A DNA stretch of 64,000 nucleotides from Ailanthus altissimus (Eukaryota; Streptophyta; Magnoliopsida; Sapindales; Simaroubaceae). The stretch lies in the NCBI GenBank assembly GCA_946807835.1, contig OX327702.1, forward strand, positions 5,518,001 to 5,582,000, read 5' to 3'. Of the stretch, positions 26,897 through 38,243 are shown one piece after another (positions within the stretch are counted from its first letter, which is position 1; every line of letters begins with the position of its first letter). Under the pieces are notes generated by a model, which saw nothing but the letters and a program-made list of their open reading frames with translations, was not told the origin of the DNA and made no database searches. A program made the translations under genes and the position numbers.

Positions 26897-29800
26897 TTAC
26901 ACTCTCCCAACAGGGGAGTGGGGTGGATCCGGAGCATATTTTGCAGGCGCTTTCCCAAGTTTCCTCAGGAAATTATCTGGAGGGTTCTTCATTTGATTTT
27001 CATTCATCATGGATTCTTCCTGGAAAACTTTTGCTTCATGCAGATGACTAACTTCTGAGAGTTCGGATGACCTCTGAGAGCTTATAAATGTGACACAAAA
27101 AAAGAATGCTTGTAACAGAGAGATGGATGAATTGAATTCAACAGAGTAGATCTCTTTGTTTAGTTGCACCAAGTTGAAGATTGGCTTGCTGTGTTCAGCT
27201 CCTCCCTGCAAGGAAGTGCAAAGAAATGAACTAGCTAAATTAACAACAATAATAATGAAATGCGAAGAGGCCACGTTTTCCTTGTAATATAAAAATGTAC
27301 CTCAAAAAGTTCAAAACAACCAAGATTTTGGCTGGATGATGTTGAAATTCTACATCTTTGATCGTGATTGGCAAGAATACGTAGTTTGCAGCCAACATCC
27401 CAACCTCCACAATCACATAATCCGCCAGATTTCCATCTCTTGATCAATGGCCAAGGTGCTCCTTTGTTTGGCAAGCTATGAACAGCACCAGGAAGTATGA
27501 CTGTAGTATAAAAGCTGTGGTTTTCTCCTGAGATGTAAGAGCATCCACCTTGTGGCAAACATTCTGTGCAGCCCTTCTCTGTCATATCTTCATCTCTCTG
27601 CTCTGAACTATGGCTCAGACTTTCAATAGACATTTTCACAACAACAGCAGCAAGTTCGTTACTTGGAATGATATTCTGAGATGCTTGATCTGCCTTCTCT
27701 TGTTCACCACCAAATAGAACAGACTCCCTCACCATGTACTGGTTTTTCAAGTTCTGTCCCGTCAAATCTGAAAAATAAGAGCTGGAAGCCATCTGGCCAA
27801 CAACATTATAGGAATAGCCACAACTTTTCTGTTTACTTCCTTGACTTATCCAGCCACCACCCTTTCTCTTAATCTCATTCACCGAGTAAAATGTATAATG
27901 CTGACAGGAATCATCTTTTCCAGATGTTAAATTCTTCGTGGTGGCAGCAAGGACACTGTCGTTATTGTCAACCACAAATTTAAACAAAGGGAGTCCATTC
28001 TTTATGGTAAGCTGCAGAAGAGCTTGAGTTGTTGATGACTCGTGCTTTTTATTTTGAAGTGATGCATTATCAATAACTGGCTTGAAATTCAAGTAACTCG
28101 AGCTTCCTTTCAATGGTTGAACGGTTGCAGCAGCACGGACAGGGTTTGAGCTTTTGGACCTCAGCAGGGGGTCTAGTATCCTTCTTAAGGGGCTAGACCT
28201 AGCTCTGTTGTGACCATTTAACTTCTGTTTGTTTGAATCATCCAAACAAGAAACGTCCTCAGATTTCACTGGACCAGATTTGACAGAAACATATGATGAG
28301 CTCAATTGTGGGACAGCAGAACTCTCTTTCCAACTGAAACTTCTACCCATCCGACTTAAGCTGAAGCTAAACCGGCGATTTGGTGATGGATTTCTGGATC
28401 TTGTGGCTGCCATTTCAGCCATTTCTTCATCCAGTATCTTCAAATTTTCAACTACATTTGCATTCATATGTGAAATGGCCTTCTGTTCTGCATATTTGCC
28501 ATCAGAGAGCATACTTGAACTCGTATCAGAATGCGGGGACATCTGAGCTGAATCAGAGGAGAGCTTCACACTTTGACTTCCAAGCAGGCTGTGTGCCGTC
28601 AGTTTTGGCTCGATTTTACTCTCCAATTTAGAAGGCAGTGGGCATGAGTGTGGAATATCAGAACTGAGTTCTGCAGAGAAAACCTCCACTGGAGAAAAGC
28701 CATCATCTGAAAGACTATTCTGATTTGCTTCCATCAAATTTTCCTCCAATGGTACTCTGGACTCCTTTGGGGAGCTTTTCTGAGAAAGTTCTTTGGGTAA
28801 AAGGAGAACAATGTTGTCAAGCTTGCCTGGCAGTTGTGGATCACCAACTTCCACATTTGATTCTTCTTGTTTCCCAGCACTTTTCTTTCTCTTTGAACCA
28901 GAAGAGTCCTTACAATTTCTTGATTTTGGATGTGAAGCTCCCATATCAGAAACAATTTTCAGATCTAAAGCTGTTCTATTTATATTTAATTCTTGTGCCT
29001 CCTTGGCTCTTTCCTTGAGTTTACCATCCCAAGCACTCACTTTTTCCTTTGGACTGAGTGCAACCCCGTAGTTTCTCAAGTTTGTTGAAAAGTTTCCCCT
29101 TTCAGAAGCGATCTTCTGATCTGAATCTTTTGACTTACACTTTTTGGGAGTTACACCAGCATTATTTCTGTCAAAAGACATATTGGTCTGTAGTATCTTT
29201 ATCTGTCCACTCAAGTTGCTTTCTGAAGAAGTCTCTAAATCTTGAAGGTGAAAAACCTTTTGAGAAGATGGTTTGACACCTCGAGAAAGACCACCTTTAT
29301 GAGATGAATTAAGATAAGGACAAACTGAAGGACGTTGCTCGCCTTGATGAGCATGTGTCACCCCTGGAGGAGCAGCAGAGGAGGTTGATGGCTTGGTAGT
29401 TGTTTTCAGTGATAAACTACTGCTAGTGGCCGATACATTATTTCTACCACTTGCCCGGGTGCATATTTGCTTATGCTTCCATTTCTCTAAACGTGCCCAA
29501 TCCAAAACCCCTACATTCAATACTTTGTCTTGAGGGTTCTCTCCTCCATCCATGCGCTTGAGGTAACCTGGCAAATTTGACATGTACTTGACTAGCTCAT
29601 CATCTTTTGTGGCCTTTCCCTTGAGATATTGCAACTGGTGATTCCCACAAGATTTTGGTTGGACCGAGATCTTACCATCTGCTTCCTGACTTCGTTCACG
29701 AGGCAGATCACTATATGTTGGACCAGCAGAAGTCTTTACTTTCAACATCCCTTGATAGTTCAAATTCTGATTTTCATGGCATGGTGGAACCCTCTCTTTT

Positions 29801-29907
29801 ACCCTCTTTGAGTTTTGCTGCTGTCTGGAACCTTGTCTGGACTCTAAATTCCTATCTGTAGCAGAGTCCAAGTACTTCTTACTTGATTGCATATTAAATG
29901 GCTTCAT
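26897..29907 (-). CDS. DUF3527 domain-containing protein
   Basis: Two coding exons, 29907-27301 and 27205-26897, join in phase 0 to 971 residues. Stops lie in frame just upstream of the ATG (about 21 and 24 bases before it), which fixes the start. Family landmarks in order: LPGYLKRMDGGENPQDKVLN and VGVLDWARLEKWKHK (about 110-145), the Ser-rich RRFSFSLSRMGRSFSWKESS (about 512-531), SPLRRILDPLLRSKS (about 575), then the C-terminal DUF3527 domain from LLQLTIKNGLPLFKFVV (about 630) through GGLCDCGGWDVGCKL (about 830) into exon 2 (FNLVQLNKEIYSVEFNSSIS). Most of the first 600 residues look disordered and polar. The biochemical function of the family is unknown. A read-through of the intron would give an 890-residue product ending in intron-coded hydrophobic residues, but donor GAG|GTAC and acceptor GCAG|GGA support splicing. 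Confidence 0.88.
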
Positions 29908-31500
29908 CTCAAGTATATTCAGGCTTCACTAAGCATTTTAATTCCAAGGGCATATACTATGGCTTTTTTCAACTTCTACATAAGCAGAATCAACAGGTGT
30001 TAGTACCCTGCATGCCAAGTATAAATCCAAAACCCAACATGGCTAGCAATTAGCAGCTATATACAACTTCACATTCCAACAATGAGAAATATAAAACAGT
30101 AAACATCAGACGAGGAAAGTATTTCTGCTTCATACAGTACCCAGAATGCAGCAAGAAAAACAAGTTTGATTGACATAGTGTGGTCTTTAATTAGCCAAAT
30201 AAATTGCATATGACACAAACAAGCCCACATCACAAAAGATGATAGCGATTACTAAATGCTCACAAAATAATAGAAGGATAGAATGCTGTGACAATTCCCT
30301 GCCCTCCGAATTCATCGCATACTTGAAAACAGAAAAAGTTACATAGCAATTATATTCTATCAATTCGAAAATCAAGCATTAGCATGCTTAAGGTTACAAC
30401 ATTCATGAACTGGCGCATCAAGTCCCAACACTAAGTTCAGTTCCATCTTTCAAAAGATTATAAAATCGCTTCTGGTAATTTCCAAATGAACCGCGCTTCA
30501 ATTATGCCTATAAATATAATCCTGATACAATAAAAATTTCTGTTACTTCCCTGGGACAAATAAAAAGGTATCTTGATGTAAGAGATGCAAATTTTTTCTT
30601 TTAAAACTACATTAAAGTCAATCTTCTAGCTGTACTAACTTCGAATATCTTTTAGTTTCTATCCTGCCAACTAAAAAGTAGTTCTGAAACAATAATTAAA
30701 TTTCATCTCTCTCTACCCGTCTCTTGATTCGCTGAATTAACGCAAATTCTTAGCCTTAACTCCATTTCCACCACTCTCAAAGGCTGAACAGACTATCAAG
30801 CTAACAACACAAAAGCCAAATCGAGAGATTCTAACAGATCTAAACAAATAACATTAAAAAAAATGAATATCAAACAAACAACACAATTGACTCTGTCCGG
30901 TCACTGGAAAAATAAAAAGAAAAAAAAACCGCAATGCATGCTCAAATCTCAAGCACATACCCAAAAAAAAAATCAAAAACCTCATGCAATGCACAATGAC
31001 AATGTGATCTAATGATCATCAACTTCTTGGAATCAACGCCTCGAATATCATAATAACAACGTAATTCCAGAGACACGAGCCAAAATAATCGCAAAATTAT
31101 ATTCGGCAATCTAAAACATACCGGCACAAAATCAAGAAAATGCAGGTTCACGAAAGAAGAAGTCGGCGATCTCGAGAAAGATCCGAGACAGTGATGACGA
31201 CTCAACTCAGTAAAACGAATCAAAAGCAGAACGTAGATTATAAGCAAAGTAAAGAATTACCGCCACAAAAACCAAGAAACCGCCAAGGCAGGTAAATTAA
31301 CTCACTTACGTGTGCTTCGTTTTGATTTCCTCAAGAACGGAGAAATAAAACAAAATAATAAACGAGGCAAATCACAAAAAAAAAAAAGCATTTACAATTA
31401 TTGAAGGTTGAAACTGAGCATTCTTGATTCCAGCAGTGTCAGTAGTAAGTAAGTAGTAGAAGCGTTTCGTTTTCAATCAGACGGTTGAAAGTGAGTGACT
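29908..31500 (-). other. 5' leader/UTR-intron region of the DUF3527 gene
   Basis: About 1.6 kb between the DUF3527 start codon and the promoter motifs at 31535-31640, with no gene of its own on either strand. Members of this family often have an intron in the 5' leader, and a spliced leader is the simplest explanation here. Exon limits were not placed. Confidence 0.45.
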
Positions 31501-31534
31501 TGTATTCTATTAGTAGGGTTGAGGCAGAGGGGAC

Positions 31535-31645
31535 GATGGGGCCCACGTGGACTCTGATTTCTTTTCGAATCCCCGTGTTCTGTGGGGCCCATATGGTCTG
31601 TGATTATTTGACGTCAGCGTCTAATCTGATGGGGCCTGGGTTCTG
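31535..31645 (-). promoter_or_regulatory. G-box and GGGCCCA promoter motifs, probably of the DUF3527 gene
   Basis: GGGGCCCACGTGGAC combines a GGGCCCA element with a CCACGTGG G-box at about 31538-31552. A second GGGGCCCATATGG follows at about 31584, and a GGGGCCTGGG at about 31632. G-boxes bind bZIP/bHLH factors. The cluster is about 50-150 bp upstream of a likely minus-strand transcription start. Assignment to the DUF3527 gene is by position. Confidence 0.5.
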
Positions 31646-31709
31646 TGCAGACGTGGACTTGGTAGTTGTTGATGCTACTTGCGTCGTCGTTTTTGGCATT
31701 GGGACTTAA

Positions 31710-32974
31710 GGTTCATTGGCTTTAATTTTTGTCTTTTGTGCTTAATTTTTATGAGATTATTGAAAATGCGTCGTTGCAGTGCATGAGATTTTATCCAAAT
31801 GATCTTTTTGACTAAGTGCATCATTTACTATTCCACCGCTTGACTAAATATATATAAGACTTTTTCAAGGCACGTTGTTAAGTTTTTTTTTATTTAAATA
31901 ACTTAATGAGCTTTTTTAATTGCTTAGGTGGATGCCATCAAATACAGATCGATAATTATACAAATATCAATTTTTTTTTTAAAAAAAAAGTAAATTTCAT
32001 TTAAATTGGTCTTCTGAAAATCATAATATATTAGCTAATTAATTAATATATTTTTTAATTTTAAAGTGGGATTATCACTAAATACTTATTTCAAATCACA
32101 CTAAATCTATATAAATTGAATAATTCTAAATGAGAAATATTCGATTAATACATATATAAATGAGTGTCCATCTGAACAACTTTCTGTTCATGCGAATATA
32201 GAGAGTAAAATGAATTATTTTATCACCAAAAATTATAAAATGTAATGGTATTGGTAGCTAAATGTGAACTATCTGAATAGAATTTGCCGGTTTCAAAAGC
32301 CCAGAGGAAACTGAACAACCGCGCCAAAAATGTGGCGAAATTTTTTTTGGCGGTGGAATTTTTTTCATAGGATAAAGATATTTGAATCATTAATGCTATA
32401 AAAAAAAAAGAGATATTTTAAAAATTTTATCGATATTTTTAAAAAGAAACAATTGTGATCTATTTTTATAAGAAAATAATATTTAAACTTCTAAAATTAA
32501 AAAATATATTAATTTTTATTATTAAACCATTATCTAATAAAAAATAAATAAATTTTTTAAAATTATAACAACCTACCCATCCATTCTTTTAAACACGAGG
32601 ATCCATTTCTTTAATTACGTTGGCGCTTCTTTTAGACTTGTGTATTCCATTCTTTACATGCAGTCTTCATTTTTTTTTTTTCTTACCTTTATTTTCTTAA
32701 GGGTTGTGGGCGATCTTTATCCTTTGTTAAAGAGAAAAGAACATATCTTAATTTTATTAAAGTAGCAATTCAAAATAAGAATTAAAGTCGAAAATCTATT
32801 TTCTAGCTTCTTTATACGTTGCTTCAGCCGCTAGGCCTTTTAATAATATTGGATGTTTTTTTAGCTGTTGCTGCTTTGTTGCCAAGGGAAAACTCGATTT
32901 TTAAGACGAGTTTTTTTTTTTTTTGAAAATGATTTCAATTGCTAAGGGAAAATTTACAAAGGGAATACATCTAG
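31710..32974. other. AT-rich spacer, nothing recognised
   Basis: Intergenic DNA with several homopolymer T and A runs and no coding signal. A short GC-richer patch at 32310-32360 reads CCGCGCCAAAAATGTGGCG and is of unknown meaning. Confidence 0.4.
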
Positions 32975-33400
32975 TCAGGTTTCGGCTACAGGATGGTTAA
33001 GAGCAAGCTTAGTTAGTTTGTCAGCAAGTACATTGATCTTTCTAGGGATGGAAACCAGAAAGTATTGGGCAAAGCCTTTAAGCAGGGTGTGAATCTGATG
33101 AATCAACCACCTGATTTCGGTGTAGGATGTCAGTTCTCCTCTGATTAACTTAAATAAATTAGTAGTCCAATTCAATGATGGTTTTGGGGTGTTGCAAGCT
33201 GGATGCAAGTTTGAGACCCTGGAGGATTGCCTCAGCTTCAGCTGATTCCACGCTATGCTAAATGGTGCTTGGAGCCACTGCCATTGCAATTGGGGTGTGC
33301 TGCTCATTGGAGATAACCACTTCTAGATCCGGCTTTCTTGCAGTGGGGAGTGACAGCAGCGTCCACAATTACACAGCACCACCCCTGAGCCTTTCTAAGT
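32975..33400 (-). pseudogene. Non-LTR (LINE-type) RNase H fragment
   Basis: The minus strand encodes a broken plant RNase H-like domain. It has an early VDAAVTP-like beginning near 33365, then frameshifted SNEQHTPIAMAVAPSTI-like and ESAEAEAILQGLKLASS-like pieces, then an intact end (RWLIHQIHTLLKGF, FLVSIPRKINVLADKLTKLA). The pattern AEAxAxxxGLxLA followed by VPRxxNxxADxLAKxAL is typical of RNase H ends of plant LINE-type elements and their relatives. At least two frame changes make it a pseudogene. No reverse transcriptase is visible beside it. Confidence 0.75.
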
Positions 33401-34909
33401 TTTCTGTCTCCATTCTGCCTTTCCTCGTATGCTTTACTTCTGAACTTGACAAAATATGAAACGACAATAAAATCTACACTCAGAATGAGTGAGTAAAGAA
33501 GCCATTAAAGACTTTGTCTGTTTCCATTTACTTTCTACCGAGCGCAGCTAGAGAGACAGTAGAGGAAAAAACTTCCCAGACAAGAGTTTAGTCTCTCTTA
33601 ACATCTCATTATTTAGAAATTAAATATCTAAAAAATTAGTAGATTATTTTTTTAAGATACATCATAGCCAAAAGAACAACCTACGGCCTGGAAAGAGAAC
33701 ACGGAATCATTCACATCCTCGTAATCAATTGCTCTTATCCTTTGCTTAGACGGTGGAATTGCCGAATTAGTGCGTGGATTCCTTCGTGCAGCTTGCTCTA
33801 CACTTTTTCTCCATCGTAATGCCAAAAATGAGCATAATTGCTGACACTGCAACTTCACGGGTCTCTTAAGTTGACACTTAGTTTTTTTTTATTTCACCAG
33901 GTCTGCATCAATCATGCAATCTTCTAATTTTTCCCTTTCTTGCTTTATTTGGTATACCTTTTAAGCTTTTTAATACATGTTTTTGGTTTCTTGAAACATA
34001 ACTTATAAATTGATAAATGTAACAAACAATTTAGATAGCTGAGTTCAATTCAATTCTCGATTTCGGTTTTATTATTAAATTGTTACGTGTATTATATATA
34101 TATATATATATATATTTAAAAAATGAGTTTTAATTCAATTCAATTCTCGATTTTAGTTGTATTCTTAAATTGTTACGTGTATTATATATATATATATTTG
34201 TTAAAAAAATGAGTTTCAATTTGATTCTTAATTTAAAAGTTTAAAATTAAAAATCAAACCAAATTTTTAATTTTAAAAAAATATAAAACCCAAAATCAAA
34301 TCAGTCAAGATAAAACATAATCTTAATTCGATTCGATGTACTCAAATTTCGTTGGTTAGTTTTTTACCCATCTCTAATAGTATTTTTGTTATTTTATGAT
34401 AGGAGAGTTGACATTTTATATTATCTAATCGCAATTTGTCCTTTTTTTTATTTAATTAAAAAGATAAAAATATTTTAAAATTTTTTATTAAATAAAATAA
34501 ATAATAATATAATTAAAATTAAAATCGTTGATAAAATATAATTTATGCCAAGGCGAAATTGTTAATACCCGAAAAAATCAAGTGAAACAGTAAGTACAAT
34601 GATAATGAGATTTCTTTCCAATCAACTTTAAACGGCGGTGCTGTCGTAGACTTTGTCAAGGAAATTGTTCGAGGGCGAGAGTTGACGGTCGGGCAACGAC
34701 CAACATAATCCTTTGCTGCTTGTGGACAAGGCTGATGATTCACGATCACGTGATACGCTGATGTCTGACACCGTAGAGTTGTTGCCATTCACCTAGTAAT
34801 TTCACGTGACGCCCCCAACCCAACAGAGCCCGGTACAAAAAGCTGACCATGAGAAGCGTGGTGTTATCAACTTAATACCTGAGAACCGAAGAGGCAGCAT
34901 TGCTTTCAA
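33401..34909. other. Spacer with a short AT-rich tandem duplication
   Basis: Two successive copies of a segment of about 95 bp (34041-34135 and 34136-34215) share CAATTCAATTCTCGATTT, TAAATTGTTACGTGTATTAT, a TA microsatellite and AAAAATGAGTTT. The stretch ends with TTTTTTACCCATCTCTAATA at about 34378, which resembles a hAT-type MITE terminus. Short minus-strand open frames at 33652-33858 and 34543-34788 have mixed composition but no family I recognise; they are not annotated as genes. Confidence 0.45.
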
Positions 34910-35301
34910 ATAATCAATTGCTCTTTATGTAGAAAGAAAAAGAGAGAAACTTAGAGAGATAAAAAATGGCAGTTTAGCGAGAAAAATTATTTAAGAGAGA
35001 GAAATAATTATAGAAAGAGAAAATTTTTAATGAAAAAAAGTGAGAGAATGTATTAAAACACTTTTATAAATCTAATTTCTCTATCATTTTAAGATATAGT
35101 GTAATACTAAACATATTATTTAGTTTAAAAAGTGAATATAGGTTCATGAAAATTGAACTATTATAAATTATGAGATTTTTTTTTTTTGCTTATTGATTTT
35201 AAATTTTTGATTATTTGAGTCTTGAGTTAGAGCACAAATTTTCATTAAGGGTATTAAAGTTGAAGGTTCGAAGAATTAAAAGAAGACTCAAAGGTAAATT
35301 A
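34910..35301 (+). repeat. Direct repeat copy 1 (LTR-plus-leader of an older copia element)
   Basis: About 390 bp that recur at 35481-35878. Shared features: start ATAATCAATTGCT, GAGAAAAATTATTTAAGAGA, AGATATAGTG, GTATTAAAGTTGAAGGTTC and the end AGACTCAAAGG. The GTATTAAAG block resembles a decayed Met-tRNA primer site, suggesting that the repeat contains an LTR end and leader. Confidence 0.75.
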
Positions 35302-35480
35302 AATTAAATTAAATTAAAATTCGATAGTCAAAAGACACTTAAATAAATTCTATATAAAAATTTTAAGTCTAAAATTTTTAATCATTAATTCTTCTTTATT
35401 CCCTTCAAATAAAAAATAAAAAATAAAAATTAAATCCATTACTCTTTACTCCCTTCAAGTAAAAAGAGGAAGAGGAAGAA

Positions 35481-35878
35481 ATAATCAATTGCTTTTTATG
35501 TAAAAAGAAAAAGAGAGAGAGAATTGGGGAGATGAAGAATGACAGTTTAGAGAGAAAAATTATTTAAGAGAGAGAAATAATTATAAAAAGAGAAAATTTC
35601 TAATGAAAGAAAGTGAGAGAATGTACTAAATCACTTTTATAAATATAATTTTTTTATCATTTTAAGATATAGTGCAATACTGAACATATTATTTAGTTTA
35701 AAAAGTGGGTGCATGTTCACGAGAGTTGAACCATTATAAATTATGATATTCTTTTTTTTTTTTGGCTTGTTGACTTTAAATTTTTGATTATTTGAGTCTT
35801 GAGTTGGAGCACAAATTTTCACTAATGGTATTAAAGTTGAAGGTTCAAAGAATTAAAAGAAGACTCAAAGGCAAATTA
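35481..35878 (+). repeat. Direct repeat copy 2, followed by copia gag remnant
   Basis: Second copy of the repeat, about 180 bp after the first. It carries AATGGTATTAAAGTTGAAGG, close to the TGGTATCAGAGC primer-binding pattern of copia elements. It leads directly into a gag-like start at 35880-35951, so it is best read as the LTR and leader of the element that was later invaded. Confidence 0.7.
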
Positions 35879-35951
35879 TCAAGAATATTGACCACCAAGT
35901 TTGAGGTAGAGAAGTTTAATGGGTAGAGAGACTTAGTGCATGGTAGAAAAA
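35879..35951 (+). pseudogene. Older copia gag, left half (interrupted by nested element)
   Basis: Reads KFEVEKFNG followed by a stop and a one-base deletion, matching the conserved start of copia gag proteins. It stops at the AAAAA target duplication of the nested element. Its continuation is at 39139-39312. Confidence 0.75.
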
Positions 35952-36780
35952 TGTTGAAAATTTGGTGATTCAACAATCTTAATTGTACAAGAATTGAGAT
36001 AAATATCAAAGTAGAGAGTCACAAGAAGTTTAGAACGTGTGGGACACGTATGGAGAAGTTTAGGACAAATGGGACATAAAGGGGGAAGCGAAATGGGACT
36101 CAAAGATACGAAGGAAGTGAAGAAAACACGCGCGCAGGGGGGGTGGAGCACCAGGGCTGAGCACCGCTGCGATGGGCAGGACATGGCCAATGCCGCGGCG
36201 CCCAGGGATGAGCGTCGTGGTATCAGAGGCAACAGGGAGTCTATTTTTGATTCGAATTTTGGGTTTTGAGAAATTTTGGACTTCCAAAATAAGTGGACTC
36301 TTACTCCAACAATGAATAGGGTTAGTAAGCATGAAATACACCATATATAAATACTTGTAAACCATTTATTTCAGATTAAACATTAAGAGAGACTCTAAGA
36401 AAGAGGAAGAATTGGGTAGATACTAAGTACTTGTGTGCACTAGAGTGGAACCATTATTTGAGTGTTCATTATTCGTGGTAGAGCAATGATACAATAAACA
36501 CTAGGTCCTTTTGAGGGTTCTTCACATTAAGTTTTTCTTGTAAAATTTGTAGGGAGTTAATAAGAGAGGCTAGGATCCTTGGATCCACCCTGGACGTAGG
36601 CAATTGGCCGAATCACGTAAGATTATGTTATGCTCTTTTATATTCTGCTTTGGATTCTTACTATTTTACTTGATAAATAAGTTATTCTGCTGCGTAAGGA
36701 GGTTAGGGTTCTAGGTTGCATCTTGGGTTCTTCGCTTCAACATAACCTCAAGAGGGAGAATGACGTTTTCTCTCTCAACA
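35952..36780 (+). mobile_element. 5' LTR of nested copia element
   Basis: Starts TGTTGAAAATTTGGTGATTCA and ends CTCTCAACA, so it has TG...CA ends, and is about 829 bp. It contains a GC-rich segment at 36130-36235, a TATATAAATAC TATA-like motif at about 36345, and AATAAACAC-type polyadenylation signals. The 3' LTR at 38244-39138 repeats the same order. Confidence 0.92.
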
Positions 36781-36783
36781 AAT

Positions 36784-36796
36784 TGGTATTAGAGCC
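36784..36796 (+). promoter_or_regulatory. Primer-binding site, initiator Met-tRNA type
   Basis: TGGTATTAGAGCC lies three bases after the LTR end. It differs by one base from the TGGTATCAGAGCC complement of the initiator methionine tRNA 3' end used by most plant copia elements. Confidence 0.9.
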
Positions 36797-36832
36797 AAAT
36801 GTTCGATAATATATACTTGGGGTATTTAAATC

Positions 36833-38003
36833 ATGGCTGCAATCAAGCAAGAAATAGAGAAGTTCAATGGGATGAATGACTTTAATATTTGGAGGAAGAA
36901 GGTTAGGGCTCTATTAGTGAAGAAAAGGGCTAAACTCAACCTTGGAGGAAGTCAGCTTCTCAACTAGCGAAGAGACAACAACCTCAAAGTTCGGGCAGAA
37001 AGATTGGGACACGGTTCAAAAAAAGGCTCACAGTACTATAATCCTTGCGTTGAACGATGAAGTATTAAAGAAAATTGGTGATGAGAAAACCGCTTTAGGG
37101 CTATGGAAGAGACTCGAGGCATTATATATGTAGAAGTCTATTGTAAATAGACTTTTTGTGAAAAAGAAACTGCATCAGCTAACAATGCACAATGGATCTT
37201 CATTGAGAGCTCACATTGACGAGTTCAACAAGATCATCATAAGTCTTGAGCAACTGGACATCAAGACGGAGGATGAAGACAAGACCATTATCCTGTTAAG
37301 TTTGTTGCCGAAGAGTTATGAGAGCTTTGTGGATACACTGTTGTATGGTAAGGAGTCTTTAATGATGAATGACATCAAGACATCATTGAACTTAAAAGAA
37401 TTGACAAAGAGATTTGAGTTCGAGAGTAGAGCAGCATTGTTTGCATAAAGAAGGAAAAACAACCAATCAAGGAGGAGATCTAAGAAGTGTTTCCTTTGTA
37501 ATAAGGAATGGCACTTTGTGAAGGATTGTCTAAAATCAAAAGGCTAAGGAGGGTGGGATGCAATCGGTACTGAGAAAGATATCGAAGTTGTAGACACATT
37601 GGTAGCTTTAAGGGAAAAGTACACTGGCAAATGGATACTAGATTTGGGGTGCAGTGTCCATATGTATCCCGACAGATCGATGTTTATCAACTATAAAGTC
37701 AAGAGAGGTAAAGCTCTAATGAAGAATGACAGGACTTGTGAGATCATGGGAATTGGTAACATAAGGTTGATGATGCAAGGTAGAGAAACTAGGGACTTAC
37801 ATGGTGTAAGGCATGTTCCTAAATTGAGGAGGAACTTGATATCCCTAGGCAAGCTCGATGAGGAAAGGTATTCGGTTAGAGTGGAAAAAGAAAAACTAAG
37901 GGTAGAGAAAGGACATATAAGGGTTAAGCGTGTGAAGCACAATGGGGGGCTCTATGTGCTTACTGGGATGGCCATGATTGGCCCAACGCGAGGTGTTGGG
38001 TAA
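36833..38003 (+). pseudogene. Degenerate copia gag and protease frames
   Basis: The gag begins MAAIKQEIEKFNGMNDFNIW and continues through frame breaks into KSIVNRLFVKKKLHQLTM, a conserved DUF4219/UBN2-like gag region. A zinc knuckle of CX2CX4HX4C form (CFLCNKEWHFVKDC, 37488-37529) follows, then an aspartic protease core, WILDLGCSVHM (37629), where the catalytic Asp-Ser/Thr-Gly has become Asp-Leu-Gly. The frame ends in a GAG-pre-integrase segment (NGGLYVLTG). At least three stops occur. Integrase, reverse transcriptase and RNase H are absent before the 3' LTR, so the copy cannot move on its own. Confidence 0.9.
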
Positions 38004-38243
38004 TGCAGAACACTAGGCGACATCCAAACCGTGCTCACCGAGGTGACGAGGGTCGGAAAGAAGTAAAACTCATCCATACCCTATGGAAGGTGCACGAATA
38101 TCTTTGGAGACCAAAGTCACTAACCCGGAGAAAGTTAAATCTTGGTGGAGACTTAACTGGACTCAACTCTAAGTGATAGAATATCGGTGTGGATCAGATC
38201 CCGAAACCTTCTTATTTAGAATATTTTGAATTAACGAAGGGTT
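38004..38243 (+). mobile_element. Internal 3' part of nested copia element, non-coding
   Basis: About 240 bp between the end of the protease frame and the 3' LTR. It replaces some 3 kb of pol expected in a full element, so an internal deletion lies at or near 38000. The sequence before the LTR (AACGAAGGGTT) is only weakly purine-rich. Confidence 0.7.

Noticed and set aside
27235..27300. Read-through of the DUF3527 coding frame past 27301 to an 890-residue protein
   Set aside because: The extra residues are intron-coded; GT-AG sites and a conserved continuation of the domain in the next exon favour splicing.
28229..29861. Several plus-strand frames of 60-105 codons opposite the DUF3527 gene
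   Set aside because: They are antisense shadows of a long, well-supported coding exon.
33652..33858. 68-codon minus frame
   Set aside because: No motif or homology recognised, and no partner exons nearby.
34543..34788. 81-codon minus frame with balanced composition
   Set aside because: No recognisable family or splice context; could be a decayed exon, but support is too weak to call.
36039..36365. Plus and minus frames (76-101 codons) near the GC-rich part of the copia LTR
   Set aside because: They lie inside an LTR, and related frames recur in the other LTR copies at 38246-38434 and 55337-55624.
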